Shown: one piece after another, positions 45,683 to 58,300 of the stretch
Layout of the letters: each line of letters begins with the position of its first letter
Numbering within the stretch: the stretch's first letter is position 1
Assembly: GCA_013398955.1 (NCBI GenBank)
Contig: VWPU01004541.1
Location: 109,456-173,455, forward strand
DNA from: Callaeas wilsoni
Taxonomy: Eukaryota > Chordata > Aves > Passeriformes > Callaeidae
Direction: 5' to 3'
DNA length: 64,000 nt
Notes under the pieces: model-generated
Database searches by the model: none
Told to the model about the DNA's origin: nothing
The model's input: only the letters and a program-made list of their open reading frames with translations
Position numbers and translations under genes: made by a program

Positions 45683-45974
45683 CTGTTCCAGGTGTCTTTA
45701 ATGTGCCTGAGGTGGTTGAAGGTTTAGGCCTTGGTGTGGTAATGCCAACCTGAGCCGACATGCCCCGTCGCCAGGAGCCCGTCTGGGAAATAACAGTGTT
45801 CTTCCTACCAGAAGTGCTTTTATCAGACTCATCTGACACATCAGAGGGATTCCGCCTCCATTTAGATCCCGGCTCCATCTTTATTCCGCTATCAGATCCC
45901 CCGTCGGATTTCTTGACCTCATCACCGGACCATAAGGAATTCCGCTCCACTTGGGAATGCTTTTCTGCATCAGT
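45683..45974 (-). CDS. NAV2: NAV2 exon E2
   Basis: A 292-bp exon, phase 0 in and phase 1 out. It encodes TDAEKHSQVERNSLWSGDEV, KKSDGGSDSGIKMEPGSKWR, RNPSDVSDESDKSTSGRKNT and VISQTGSWRRGMSAQVGITT, ending TLKTPGTG. The SKWRRNPSDVSDESDKS block is a strong NAV-family signature. The acceptor is TGTCCTAG and the donor GTGAGA. Confidence 0.96.
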
Positions 45975-48900
45975 CTAGGACAGATAAGGAGTTGCAAGAC
46001 AACTTTCAGAGCAAGTCTTACTTTCAAGAAGCTTCGTGAGTGAGAACCATCAACCCGATTGATCAGCTCAGCAGTCATCTCTGAGTACCAACAACCATGC
46101 CAGGCTTTTGATGAAGAAATGTCACAGCAAGAAATTAACCCCAGCAATGATGTATTTTTTTAATATGCTTTGCAAGAAAAAGACAAAAAACACAACAGCC
46201 ATGCTCCTCGGAATAAATAAAGGGAAAAAAACCCCTACTTGATTTATAAAGGACATACTCAGCTCCATGACATTTATAATCTTCCATCTCAAATTTCTGA
46301 CAAGCCCTTTTACTGCAATGCCAAAAAAGCATTTAAAACCTGTGCAGCCAGCCTTTCTTTGTTCCTGCTGCTTTCTTATCTCTTGTCTGGCAATCTGATC
46401 TCCAGAGCACGAGGAGGTAGCTTTTGGAACAGATCCGAATATGTGGAATGTTGTTAATTCTAACCTAACGTAGTAGAAGGACACCCAAGAACTGAAGGAA
46501 AAACCTTCTAACAATACTCAAGTCTGAGTTCAATACATAAATTACCTTAGTTTGTCTTGCAGACTATTTTTTCCCCTACTCTTTGCACAGACTGATTGTG
46601 CTACCAGTCTCTTACAGAGAATTTTGCTAAGCTCAGTGTCAAATAGAAAAATTTCTCGTTAGCAAACCTTTGCCGAAATCTCAGAAATGCTTAAATTAAA
46701 TCTATTACCCTATATATATGTGTATATTTTATATATTCCCCACACATTAACATTTTCCACTGCTAATGATTACTCTTTCAGAATTCTACTCCTCCTGTCA
46801 AATGCTGCTGATTAAATTTGGTGAATTTGGTAACACCACAACCAACCATTCTGTGATCAGGCACAAATGACAAATATCCACACATTTAATTCTGATTAGG
46901 ATAAAAAAAACCCGACTTCATAGCTGAAGTGTTCTCCAACCATCACACCACTATGAAAGAGACTGACAGCTGACTGTGCAGCTCCCAAGTACAGGCTGGT
47001 GGGTTTTAGTGAGGTGTTGAGTGCCACCTCTGCCCTGCAGCCTCAGCAGAAGGTGAATGTGCTCAGAACTGTGTGGTAGGCATAACGAATAATTTATTTA
47101 AAAGGAAATTATTTTAAATATCTCAAAGCATTATACAGCTCACAGTCTTTATTCCCTTTGGATAATCAGAAAAACACAACACAGGAGAAGCTGCAAGATT
47201 ATTTACCACGCTTTTCAGCTTTAAGTTCCTAAAACATATTTTAAGTTTATGACTTTTCTTTTCCTACCAGATCACACCATTAATATTAAAAAAATTAGGA
47301 GAACTGTGGTTGAATTTCCTCTGCTTTTTACTGTAATTACATTTTTTTTTAAATCCTGAAAAACTAGTTAAGCGATCAGTGTGTGAAAGGTGACACCACA
47401 TATCACAATGGTCTTTCTTCAGTCAGGAAACAGGGCTTGGGTTATTTATCTACATATTAAGTCATTAGACTAATGTGCATTTTGAATCATGGATTTAGAT
47501 AATATTATATTCTTGTACTTCCCTCGTGCTATGCAAATGTTGTTTCCCTGCCTCTCCATTCAAAGGGAGCAACCCAGCCCAAGCTTGAGTAGATCTCTGC
47601 TTTCTAACTCCCTTCTCTGCCTACAGCTGGCAGGTTTGGGTCTGGTGGGTTACCTTTCTATTTCTGACCATCAGTAGGTGCGTCATGAATTCACATTGTG
47701 ACTGTTCCTGTGTCCCGTGCCTCTCCAAAATCACTGCTCCATGCAAACATCTCCTACCTTCACAGATCTTGGAAGACAGCACAGGCAAGAAGCACCAAAT
47801 AATCAACCAACAAAGCCACCATCCCATACACGGTCACTTCAGTGTCTTGTTCTAAGCTCCTTGTCTGGAACTGTGTACATGCACTGCTAGTGTTCAAGAA
47901 CAAGGAATACACCTACTTGCTAGCAAAGGCCTTAGTCTAGTTTTGGTTGACTAGGAAATATTCCTGTACCTTCTCTTTCCCCTCCCCTAACCTGTAAGAT
48001 TAGTACAGTCTCCACAGAGAGAACAGCAATGCAAGTAGTCCTCTACCTTTGCTCTCTTCCATTTCATTCCACTACTACACCCATGGCCAAAGTTTCCCTG
48101 CAGCCTTTGAAATGCGGCAGCTCCACCTTTGAAGCCCTCTGGCCAGAGATGTTTCTGTTTAATGGTAAACACTGCGAACAGCACAGAAACATGACTAAGG
48201 AATCAAAACCGAAACACAGTGAAACCTGGCTTGGGGATTGCAGCTGAAACTCCACCCGCCCGGAAGGGTGAAAGTGGAAATACTCTTTGCTGGAGGTCAT
48301 GGCAAGACACAGCGAGCAGAGCTGAGAGCAAAGCCTGAGCTGGGTGTAAACCACCAGGATTTCTCAACTCACTCACGAAGTTTTGTAAATCTGAAGCTGT
48401 GAACAGACCAAATCCACCTCTGCTGAGAAGCTGTCGTATACAACTGCTTAGGGATGCTGCAGTTTTCTGTTTAAAGGAACCTTTCTATCTTCCAATCTTT
48501 TTACCATCACATGAATGAATTTATTACTTGGTCTTTTTCTCCCATCTTATTTCAGTTAAATAAGTTGTTTTTAAATGCCCACCAGGTCTTAATTTCTCCT
48601 TAAAATATGCATATGATGTGACTTTAAAGGCACACTATATGTAGCACTGTGTTAAAGGTAACTTATCTAATTCTGTGCAATATAAAGGAAAAATACTAGG
48701 ATGCCAAAACTCATATAACCACATTAAGTGGTTTGGTACTTGGCATAATCACAGCAGGACACGGGAACATGGTAAGGCAGATTCTGGATCCCATCACTAC
48801 CTTGTTCAGAAACAACTTGCAAACATCTTCACTGCATTGCTACAAAAAGGTGCTACAGCTATGAATGTCTCTGAAGATGGAGTTAATATCATATTTAAGT

Positions 48901-51084
48901 CCTGCTTCTCAAAGATGGACAAACTACAGCTTCTGGAGTATGGGGTACTCCTCAGCTCCAAAAATCAGCTTCTCAACAGATATTTTTTCCTACTGCAACT
49001 ACGCCTTTCTTTGCAGAGATGATTCTGCCTGAGTTACTGATTTTATCAGCAGACTCTGACATGTTCAGGCTCTCTCCCTTTGATGTTGCTGCATTATTTG
49101 CCTGGACTCCCAGCTGCACATGTATTAGCTTCCAGCTCCCTCCTTATATCTGAAATCCAACTTCTGTATCCTCTCAAAGAGATGTGACAGAATCATAGCA
49201 GCTCAAAAGTGCCTACCGTTTAGGAGAACCAAAGCAAGGAACACCCTGAGAAGAAAAGTCCACATCCCTCTGCAGATGTGTGCTAGTCCTTTGTGGCTCA
49301 CCACCCTGGGGAAGGCAAACCTGGGCACTGCCCATCACAGAGTCCTTCAGGTAAGACAGAAAATGTGTCTCTGCAGCATTCACTGCATCATGAGCCCTGA
49401 GGTCTACTCTGGGCAGCAAAAAATTACCCTGCAAGCTACGCATTCCAGCACTCCAAACTCTTTTCATTCCCTTGGCTGACAAGATTTGGGTCGTTTGTTC
49501 CACTGAAAATCAACGATTTTATGGGCAATAATTTGCAGATAACAGGAATACTGGGAATAAAGACTGTCATTCATGGAAACTGAGGAGAGAAGCAGGTCAG
49601 AGACACACATCACATCAAAAAACTGCAAACACGACTTGTACATTCTTGGCTCCCAGCTTCCTTTGCCAATAACTACACTCTACTGCCTGAACAAGCTCCA
49701 GCTGCTTTTCTTCTGGTGTCTGTCTGCACCCTCTTGGATACTGTAATAGTTGTGGAGGAGGAAGAGGAGTTTGTCAACACAGATTTTGATCTCTCAGAGG
49801 TGTTTCCAAGAATCTGATCCATCAGAAGATAGAAGTCATATGAGTTTCTATTTTTTTTCCTTAGGTTAATGTTTAGTCACGTCTCCCTAAGTCTTGCTTT
49901 TTTTCTCCCCAACAGTATTAGAATGTTGAGACAGTAACAATTGTCAAAAAACAGTCCTAGTTGCCCATCTTACTCTCTGTTAGGTACTGACAAACATGCT
50001 TGATAGATCTTAACTCCTCTCAGCCTGTATGGGACTTGTATCAGCAGTTCCAAGTGCCTGTGCAATCGCTGAGAGGCAAGCAGAGGCTACCTGGAAACCC
50101 TTTGTGTAGGCTCAAATATGCACTGCATGGAAAGGGAACAAAGACTACTCTGTGCTTGCACCACAGCTCTGGAGACAGAGCAATACTTCACAGCAACCAC
50201 ACGTCTACATCAAAACTGATGCCAAAAACAGATTTAGGGTCCACTGATGAAAAGGACTGCAGAAGATTAAAAGAGGGAAGAAACAGAGGAGCAGGTTGTA
50301 CCGACATCCCTCTCCTCCACCTGCGGCACTGCCAGGTCACCACATCCCAGTGGCTTCAGCACACAGCACCCGAGTCCCTTGAGCAGGCTGTACAAAGAAC
50401 AAAGCTGGACTCTCTAGTCCTGCACTTTCCCAAACAAAATTCTACGCAACTGGTAAAAAATAAAGCAGTTTATATTAGCGCAAATCCCTGTGTTACGCAG
50501 TTTATTTGATCGATGAAAAACTGTCCGATGCCTTCACTTGTTCCACCCTCTTTGGATGTGTGGTGTCTGAGCACAAAATGCATATGTATCCTGCTGAGAG
50601 GCCAAGTTTATCCTCCTATGAAATGCTGCCAAACACAGAAAGCCTTCAATAACACACAGCCCTGGAAATTTAATAAAATCCATTTCATTTGCATAGCATG
50701 CTTACATTTTTGATAGAAGTGTAAACAACCTTTAAACTTTCAAGTTTACTTTATTCTATTTTATTATTTAAGAGAAAAACGTAATGCCTTTTCTAGACCT
50801 AAAAAGTATCTATATAAAATCCCATTTACATCAGTTCTCTGTGGAGCAGTGCCTCTGGGAAGGCAAGACCCAATTGCTGTGACACCACCACAGCAGAGAT
50901 GCCACAGGTTCCACCCACAGAGGAAATATTTGTAAATGCCACGATTGACAAGGTGGTTACTATTGATACTGTTTATACTGAAGGCTGGCTGTGTGTTCCA
51001 GTTCAGCCAACCTAAAACAATTACACCTCCTACATGGAGAAAATAATAAATATCAATGTTAATTGTATAAACCAAAGCTCTTAC
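45975..51084 (-). other. intron E1-E2 (5.1 kb)
   Basis: Phase 0 intron. It consists of AT-rich and mixed unique sequence, with plus-strand open frames (for example 50000-50509) that show no family resemblance. No CR1 copy was clear here; a short TCATAG-type match near 49190 is too little to call. Confidence 0.8.
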
Positions 51085-51223
51085 CTGTGCATCTAAGTTC
51101 TTGCGGGAGGAGGCAGGTGTGTTGGCATAGGAGCTGATAGAGGAGCTGGTGTTAATGTCATCGGTACTGAGATTATCTATGGTGTCACTGATCCCACTGC
51201 TGACAGAGCTGCTGTCATCCCAG
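51085..51223 (-). CDS. NAV2: NAV2 exon E1, most upstream exon seen
   Basis: A 139-bp exon. Its first C closes a codon whose first two nt lie in an exon outside the window. It encodes WDDSSSVSSGISDTIDNLST and DDINTSSSISSYANTPASSR, ending KNLDAQ in phase 0 before GTAAGA. The acceptor TTTTTCTCCAG is strong. WDDSSS..SGISDT.DN is a NAV-family signature. Numbering of exons here is local to the window. Confidence 0.96.
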
Positions 51224-51424
51224 CTGGAGAAAAAGCACAACGGAGGTAGGAAACAAGGGTTAAAAGATAAGACATCATTCAAAAGGAAAAGTGTTATTTC
51301 TCCAACCCTTAGTCCACTCGTGGTTGCCAGAAAGGCCAGTGTATGCCATCACCAAGCCAAGGGCACCAGTGACACAGCTCTCCCCGACTCAGCTGAAACG
51401 TGTGCCCACAGTCCCAGAGCAGGG

Positions 51425-51664
51425 GAAAGTAGTGGCACAAAGGGATATTAGGAGGGAACTTCTTCCTGTGAGGGTGGGTAAGGCCCTGGCACAGGTTGCC
51501 AGGAGAAGCTGTGGCTGCCCCATCCCTGGAAGTGTCCAGGGCCAGCTTGGACAGGGCTTGGAGCACCCTGGGATGGTGGAAGGTGGCCCTGCCCACAGCA
51601 GAGGAGTGGAACAAGATGATCTTTAAGGTCTCTTCCACCCCAAACCATTCTGTGATTCTGTGAT
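51425..51664 (+). mobile_element. CR1 LINE fragment
   Basis: Landmarks: GGAACTTCTTCCTGTGAGGG, GGAGAAGCTGTGGCTGCCCC, AAGATGATCTTTAAGGTCTC and CATTCTGTGATTCTGTGATC. It is the best-preserved CR1 3' end in the window, opposite to NAV2, and lies 200 bp upstream of E1. Confidence 0.95.
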
Positions 51665-52178
51665 CTCCAAGTAGGCACAGCACTGACTTGCTAAGCTGTA
51701 ACACAGAGATGGAACTTAAATGCAAGGCAAAAAAATTCATCTCGAGGCAACCTTGTGTACTTGGGTGTTCCACAGACCTGGGCAACAACCTGGATGTACC
51801 ATGGACAGCATCACCAGCCTCTAAAAACTTCAGCAACTGAAAGTTCAGTCCTTCAGATGGCACATAACCCTTCTGAGCTGCACTGCCCTTTTCAAGAAGA
51901 GCAACTATTCAAGACTACCTCCTGCCAGCCTGTGATAGCTTCAACATCTTCCAGTAAATGAGAAATGTGTAACTGGAAGTTTAGGACAAACAAAGCACTA
52001 ACAAACAAACAATCAAACCCCAAACAAACAAACAAAAGCCTTGCCTGAAGCCATTTGAGTGTTAGAACAGAAAGAATCAAAATAATCTAAAAATGGAGCC
52101 AGATGCTCCAACTCACAAAATGCCTGTAAAAGTAAGCTGCTCAAGGAAGAGGTTTATAAACTGGCTTACAAGTGCTCC

Positions 52179-52179
<1 letters not shown>

Positions 52180-52210
<31 letters not shown>

Positions 52211-52315
52211 ATATATTTGTGTGTGTGTAATATATATATGTGTGTGTGCATATATATGTGTGTGTGTATATATATATATACACATATATACATATATATT
52301 ATACACATATACACA
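52180..52315. repeat. compound TA/TG microsatellite
   Basis: Alternating purine-pyrimidine tract of (AT)n, (GT)n, (TA)n and (CA/TA)n blocks over about 135 bp. Such tracts can form left-handed or cruciform DNA and are highly variable in length. Confidence 0.9.
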
Positions 52316-55300
52316 AAATAGGTCATTTGCAAAAGGTAAGAGCTCATCACCTGGCAGCTCTCTAGCTATTTATAACTCAGCTTCAGATTTTGGGAGCTCC
52401 AGACTCTCCTCCCTATTGCACTTCTGTCTGCTTTACAAACTTGTAACAAAGAGACAAAGAGATTGCAGTGATGTTTTTGACTGGGCAGTGAAAGCCACAT
52501 TCACAAACCAATATACTGAGCAGTTAATATATGCATTTAAACCTGAACTGTGTGTTAGGAGAACTGCGTAGAGAATGGCAACCTACCTCTGTTTGCCTGA
52601 ACTTTATTCATAGCTTCACCACTGATTTACTATAGCCTTTCTACATAAACTTTGCCAGCTTTGAAATTAAAAGCATTTCAGTTTTTCCCACTTAGCACTA
52701 CAAACACCTACCTGCATGACTTTTAATGCTGTTTTAATAATTTTAATTGCTTTTTCTAACTTGGGAGTACTCTGTTCACCCACATCTGTACAAGGCCTTT
52801 GAGGGAACTGAGCAAAGCTTGAAAAGCAGCACAATTTGCTGAACCACGAATGAAGTGCGGCCATGGGGACACCCTCCTGTGCATGTCACAGGAAGGGTTA
52901 CTGCTGGCAGCTGCTCCTTGCTGACTGCTCTGTTCCCAGTGAAGGTCCTCATCAATGTGTCAGCACAGCCAGTCGTGCCCCTTCTCCCATATCCCTGCAG
53001 CTAAGCCAGCTGGGAAGCTCAGACCAACAGCTTCAGCAAGCCAGGAAAGGAAATTCGGGATGCTCAGCCACACTGCTCTGCTGGCAGAGAACAGGGACGG
53101 GGAGGGACGGGGACAGACCAAGGACACGCCACTGGTCCCTGCCACAGGCTCTGTTTGATGGAGCCTTGGGGTCACCCTTTCATGTGATGTTCTCCAGCTC
53201 ATGAGAATCCACTCCTGCCAGCTCTGATTGACCTTCACAAGTGTCCCAGTCACAGGATTTCCAAGATTTTCCAAACGCTATTTGATGAACCCACAGGCAC
53301 TCTAGCTCTAGTGATTGGAAGGGAATGCTGCAGTCTACAGTGTTGGTGATGCTACAATTCAAAGGAAAGAGACAATTTTTTCCTAGATTTGCCTTCACTT
53401 GGATAAAAGGGAATCCACTGCAATACAAAACAGAAATCTATGTTAAAATAAAACTCACAATGTGAGATGTCCTGAGTCTGAGAAAGCCAGACAGGCAGAT
53501 TTGACACACTAATTTTATTTGCCATTTTGAAAATTCTTTTCCAGCATAACTGAATGAAAGGTGTGCTGCCCATGCCAAGAAATATTAGGGGGGGAATTGA
53601 AAATCTGGAAAAGGATTGAAAGACTCATTTGAAGCACCTTTTTATTTAGAGTAGGCAATTAAATATCACAAGGCAAAATACTGAAAGCCGTATTACTTCT
53701 AAATTTCAGTTTTGAAAGCAGGTCCTCTAACTGATATTTATTTCTGTTTCCAAACCTATAACATAAAGCAATTGCATTTCCTAGATTTTATAAGTCTACA
53801 AATAAAGTTACAAAACATTTAATAAAATTACTGAATAAAAACATATGCTTCTCATTTTCCAAAGTTTTGTTTAGCAACAAACTTATTTTCTATTTCTGAA
53901 CCTATAATAAAATAAAAAATGTAACAGTAATAATATCAACAATACCAATGCCTTCCATGTTTAATGGTTTCATTTCCTTCTTATGGAGATATGGCAATGG
54001 GCAAAAAAAAAAAATTAAATACAATAATTTTCCTCCATGTGACTCCTAGTCCCATCCTAAACGTATAGAAACTGAAACATTTTATCTTCAAGTACTCACA
54101 ATTCTTAAACCACCACAGGCCCCAGTTCATCAGCATCTAAAGAATGTGTTTAATGTTAATCATAAGCAGTTTTTCTGGCATCAGCCAGTCCTGTTGGCTT
54201 CAGTTGGGCAATCCAAGGCATTATGAAAATATCTGAGTGCCCTTCTGAACTGGGACACGTGCCTGAGGACAGAGGTAGGAACATGCACCTGAATACATTG
54301 ACGGTCGTGGCTTCCCCTCATGCATCCTGGCCTTTAGGTCCTTTATGTTCTGATGGAAACTACTCCAACTCTGTACTTTCAAGCTTACTAATCTGTTGCT
54401 AAATCAAAAAAGGTTAGCAGTTCTGAGGTCTGAAGATAGATGTCTGGATAGATTTTGGGTGCCACAAGCTAAGCAACACAGCTCTCGTGGGCATGCTGGT
54501 GACACTGGTGCCCAAGCTGTTCTGACAAGGCAGGATGTGTAAACCCACATATCTGCCTAAACCCAGATAGCTTTAGTTTTATTTAATAAATATCACTCCA
54601 GTAGAAGGGTGGGAGTGCTCAGTCTCTCACTAAAAAACCAACAGGATGTAAGAGAACATGAAAACACCTTAAACTGAAAATAATTTTGTAAATCTACATA
54701 AACAATTACTGATGCTGCTCCTTGGAGTAGCACTAGAAAGGGCTGGTAGAATTCACTGAACTCTGTAAACTAGATGCCAATGCAAACCACTCTATGAGCA
54801 CTCAATATCTACAGCTAAAAAGTAAATACACAGCTAAAAAGTAATGCAGTGAACCCACACATTCTGTTTAAGGCTGTGGCTCCTCCAGGGGACAGTACCC
54901 ATCACCAAACTGAGGCATCTGTTTCACACTGTTCTTGAAACCACCCCATGCCCTCCACAAAAATTAGCTCATTTTTACCTTGATCCAGTGCATTGATGGT
55001 TAAAGTCAAAAGCGAGGAAGCAGAATGGGGCATCTAACAGCCCTAATTATGGTGTTCTTGGCTCCCAGAGCCAAGATAGCATCTTTGTAATTTAGCTGGT
55101 GCAATTAATAATTTCTGATGTCAGCAAAAGTCTACTCAACCATAACCTGAAGCTGAAATGTTTGGGCTTTCCTTTCTTTATTTGATCAATCACCTGAAAC
55201 TTCACTTTGCTTACTAAAAATTACGAATAAAAAAAAATAATTAAAATCTTAAAAGTGTATTATATATGAAAATTATACAACCACCCACTTAAACCCCACC

Positions 55301-58300
55301 CCCATCATCACTTAAAAACTCCCACGACGCTGCCTCCTGCTCCCTATGAAACCAAGCACCTTCCTCTGCCTCCCCACCTCACTCTGCTCACCCTAATGCA
55401 ACATTGCTACTGCACATCGCCCACATACAGCACCAGATCAACTGCCCAAAGCTGCTTCTTCAAACAGGTTTGCAAAGCTGTTAGGCTCAGACTTGTATTT
55501 TTCCACAGTCTATCAGCACTTTTCCATCTTGCATAATCATCATCCACAGAATTGGCTCTTCTTTGTCAACTTGGACAGCACGCAAAGTCATTCTGTGATC
55601 CTCACGACAGCCCCTCTCACTGCAGAAATCTTCCCCCTTCGCAAAGGAGTCATTAAAATCCTTCTAAATAACGCTATTGTTGAAGGCTGAAAATGCACCT
55701 TCTCTACGGATGGGTGTGGATTTTAATTTTGTTGGATCTTCACTCAAAACCAAAATTACAATGAGCTGCTGAAAAGTACATTTGTCCAAGAAAGGGCCTT
55801 GGGGCTCTACGATATTTCAAGTGGAAACATGGCAATTATCGTCTTCTATTTAAAAATTTAACTATTTATGAGTTGATAGGTGAACAACAACAACAAAAAA
55901 GGTCAAGGCACAAAATGACTGAAACTTCACAGCATCTTCAAGGATTTAAAAGGAAAAATTAGATGTGCTATAACATGAGACAGTAAATACTGCAGTTTCC
56001 ACTGTGTTCTTCTGGGATTTCCTACAGTAGTGAGAACTGGGCCAGAAATCCAGAAAGCACACACAGACCCTTGCAGAGTTTTCCTTTCAAACTGTTCTGA
56101 AAGGGAAACATATCCATTTGCAAAAGAATAGATGGAAATCTACTTCAAGAGAAGTTAATTTAATTAATGTGTTTTACACTGTTATTAATCACCCACCTCC
56201 CCCATGTCTGCAGTTACTCTCTTATTACATCTCACTATAGGTATTTTAACATAAACCACTTCGTTTCTTACCAAAAGAGGAGCCCAGGGACAGGACTGTT
56301 ACCTTGAAACACTCTGTAAAGCCAGACCAAGAAAAGTAAACCAGGAAAAATGAATACAGAGCCTTTCCAGTTGTTCTTTCTGGAGCAGAATCTAATCCTT
56401 TTAATGACATTTTTTGGTGCAGAGTTAAAGTGCTGGAAGTGTGCTCTGAGCTACTCAGACGTTTTCATGTTTAGTGACTATTGGGGTTACTGCCAGCAAG
56501 CTGAACTGCAGCTCTCTGTCAAGCTCTGTTTAGAATTCATCCAAGATAAGGTTTCAGGATTTACATTTAAAATACCTATTTGTAAAGGGAATAACTCACA
56601 GAACAAAATTAATCAGTGTTGAAAAATTTGGGTAAGAAAAGATTTGGAGAAGCTAGAAAACTGCACATGCTCTTTTCATTTAATCTTCTTATATCAGTGC
56701 TAATAACCTTATAAAAATAACACTGGATTTTATTTTGTCCCTTAAAATCTAACCAGGAATTTGACCAAGCCATTGACAAACTTGAACACAGCTGAGCACA
56801 CACACAGAGGACCTGCTAAAAATCCACCTGATCTCAAGGAGTTAAAACACCCTAAATTTTCATGAACCGATTTGAGTTTCCACCAAAACTCATTGCATCC
56901 TGCTCTGAAGCTGAAATTCCAAAGGCCCCTTCTTCACCTGCACTCCGCGCCCCTTCAGCCCATGGCTCTCTGGGGTCACCGAGCCAGCAGCCAGCACAAC
57001 TGTATTCAGTTGCAAAACGCCTGACTGGTGGAACTTGTTTTTTTGGCCATTGTTCACAACCAGGGTTCCTCTGGTACCTCCACAGCCTCGGGGAAGGGGA
57101 GGAAAGCAAGGCACTGCATGTGACCCAGGTGCTGCAGGAACTCCCAGCTAAGTCTGCAAAATTTAGTGTACAATACCACAACCAGCTACCAGCCCCTTTT
57201 TCTTGCACTCACAACCTATAAATCAGATCTCCCCATTTACTGTTCTGTCTGAAGACTTACTGTGTGTTTATAAAGCTGTTTACAGACCAGCTCTACACTG
57301 GGTGCACAGAGCACCCCTTGGCCAGCTGCACTCTCACCTCCCAGCTTTGGAAGCCATGGGATTGATGCTCGTCCCTGGTCATGTTTGTGTCACTACGATG
57401 ACTCCAGCGAAAGCTGGAAACAAAATCAGTGTCTTCATATCTCGACAAGGTCAGTGTTAAATCCCAGTCATCACGTTAACGAGATGTGCTTTGTTTGTTC
57501 TGCCTTTGTTTCCATGACAGTAAGAAGTGCTGAGAAAACTCCTCTAATCAAAGTCAGAAATCCTTGTTTACAGACAAAGCCTCAGGTGCCTTCCAGAAAA
57601 TAAATCCCTGTGAAGTGTCCATGTGACAGCAATGGACTGCACAAATCCAGAGGTCAAGCCCAGGCGGCTGGGGATGCGGTGATGGACGGCCCCAGCTCCC
57701 TGCGGTCCCCGCGACGAGGGGATGAGGGAACGGGGAGGAGGCCCCTGGCAAAGATCTAGCTGTAGGTCACCACTGCAATACGCCTCCTACTCCCTCTCAG
57801 CAAGGTCCCAGCCCAAAGCCCTCGTGACTCCAGGCAGGCAGAGAAGGTGGCCTGCCCAGGGCACAGAGAATTGTGAAAACCAAAGACTTGATTGTGCGGG
57901 TTGCTCACCCTGCCTTACTCACCAGAACTTCTTCCTTACGACTTACTTACTTCTCCCCCAGAAGCAGATACTCTGGGTCGCATCACCCCTCATACAAAGA
58001 CACAATTCAAGACCTAAAGAAGGGGCAAGCATCTACCACGTGGGGCTTGGAATCTCCTGCCGGTTTGTTTTCCAACTAGTACACTGTTCCTCCTCCTTCT
58101 CCTTGGTACAAACTGCTGCTCGCTTGGGTAGTTTTCTTGCAAGAGATTGTTTGCTGCCACAGCTCAGGAAGTCACTTACTTCTGCACCTTTGGATACTGC
58201 ATCTCCAGGATAGCATTTGTAGACTCTGTCTGACTCTCCTTAAGATGTCTGGGCCACATGTTAATGGTGACAGAGTTTCTGACACCCACCTCAAGCAGCT

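Larger units (their letters stand above)
1455..51223 (-). other. NAV2: NAV2 gene, 3' part (28 coding exons plus 3' UTR)
   Basis: Neuron navigator 2 is a large cytoskeleton-associated AAA+ protein of the UNC-53 family, known for retinoic-acid responsiveness and roles in neurite outgrowth and cell migration; its N-terminal calponin-homology domain would lie upstream of this window. Twenty-eight exons on the minus strand join in one continuous frame, and their phases match at all 27 junctions. Order in the encoded 1,508 residues: Ser/Thr-rich basic linker (about 1-690), coiled coils (about 714-790 and 918-985), a conserved pre-ATPase domain (about 1030-1140), AAA+ module (about 1150-1400) and a Ser/Asp-rich tail ending in SSLESTL. 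NAV1 and NAV3 are the alternatives. The AAA segment (CNSENNAVDMPLVIILDN, ATSSTPNLQLHHNF) and the KNW-VNE-LRSSF junction fit NAV2 as I remember it. The gene is incomplete at the right edge. Confidence 0.95.

Noticed and set aside
50000..50509. Plus-strand open frame of 169 codons
   Set aside because: Intronic, antisense to NAV2, no recognisable domain and no splice or promoter context; consistent with chance.
8833..51282. NAV1 or NAV3 as the identity of the gene
   Set aside because: The VNE microexon junction and the AAA segment fit NAV2 better than the NAV3 and NAV1 sequences I remember. A reciprocal protein search would settle it.
56852..57221. Overlapping open frames of about 118 codons on both strands in a GC-richer patch
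   Set aside because: Open on both strands because of base composition; the translations do not resemble NAV2 or any family I know.
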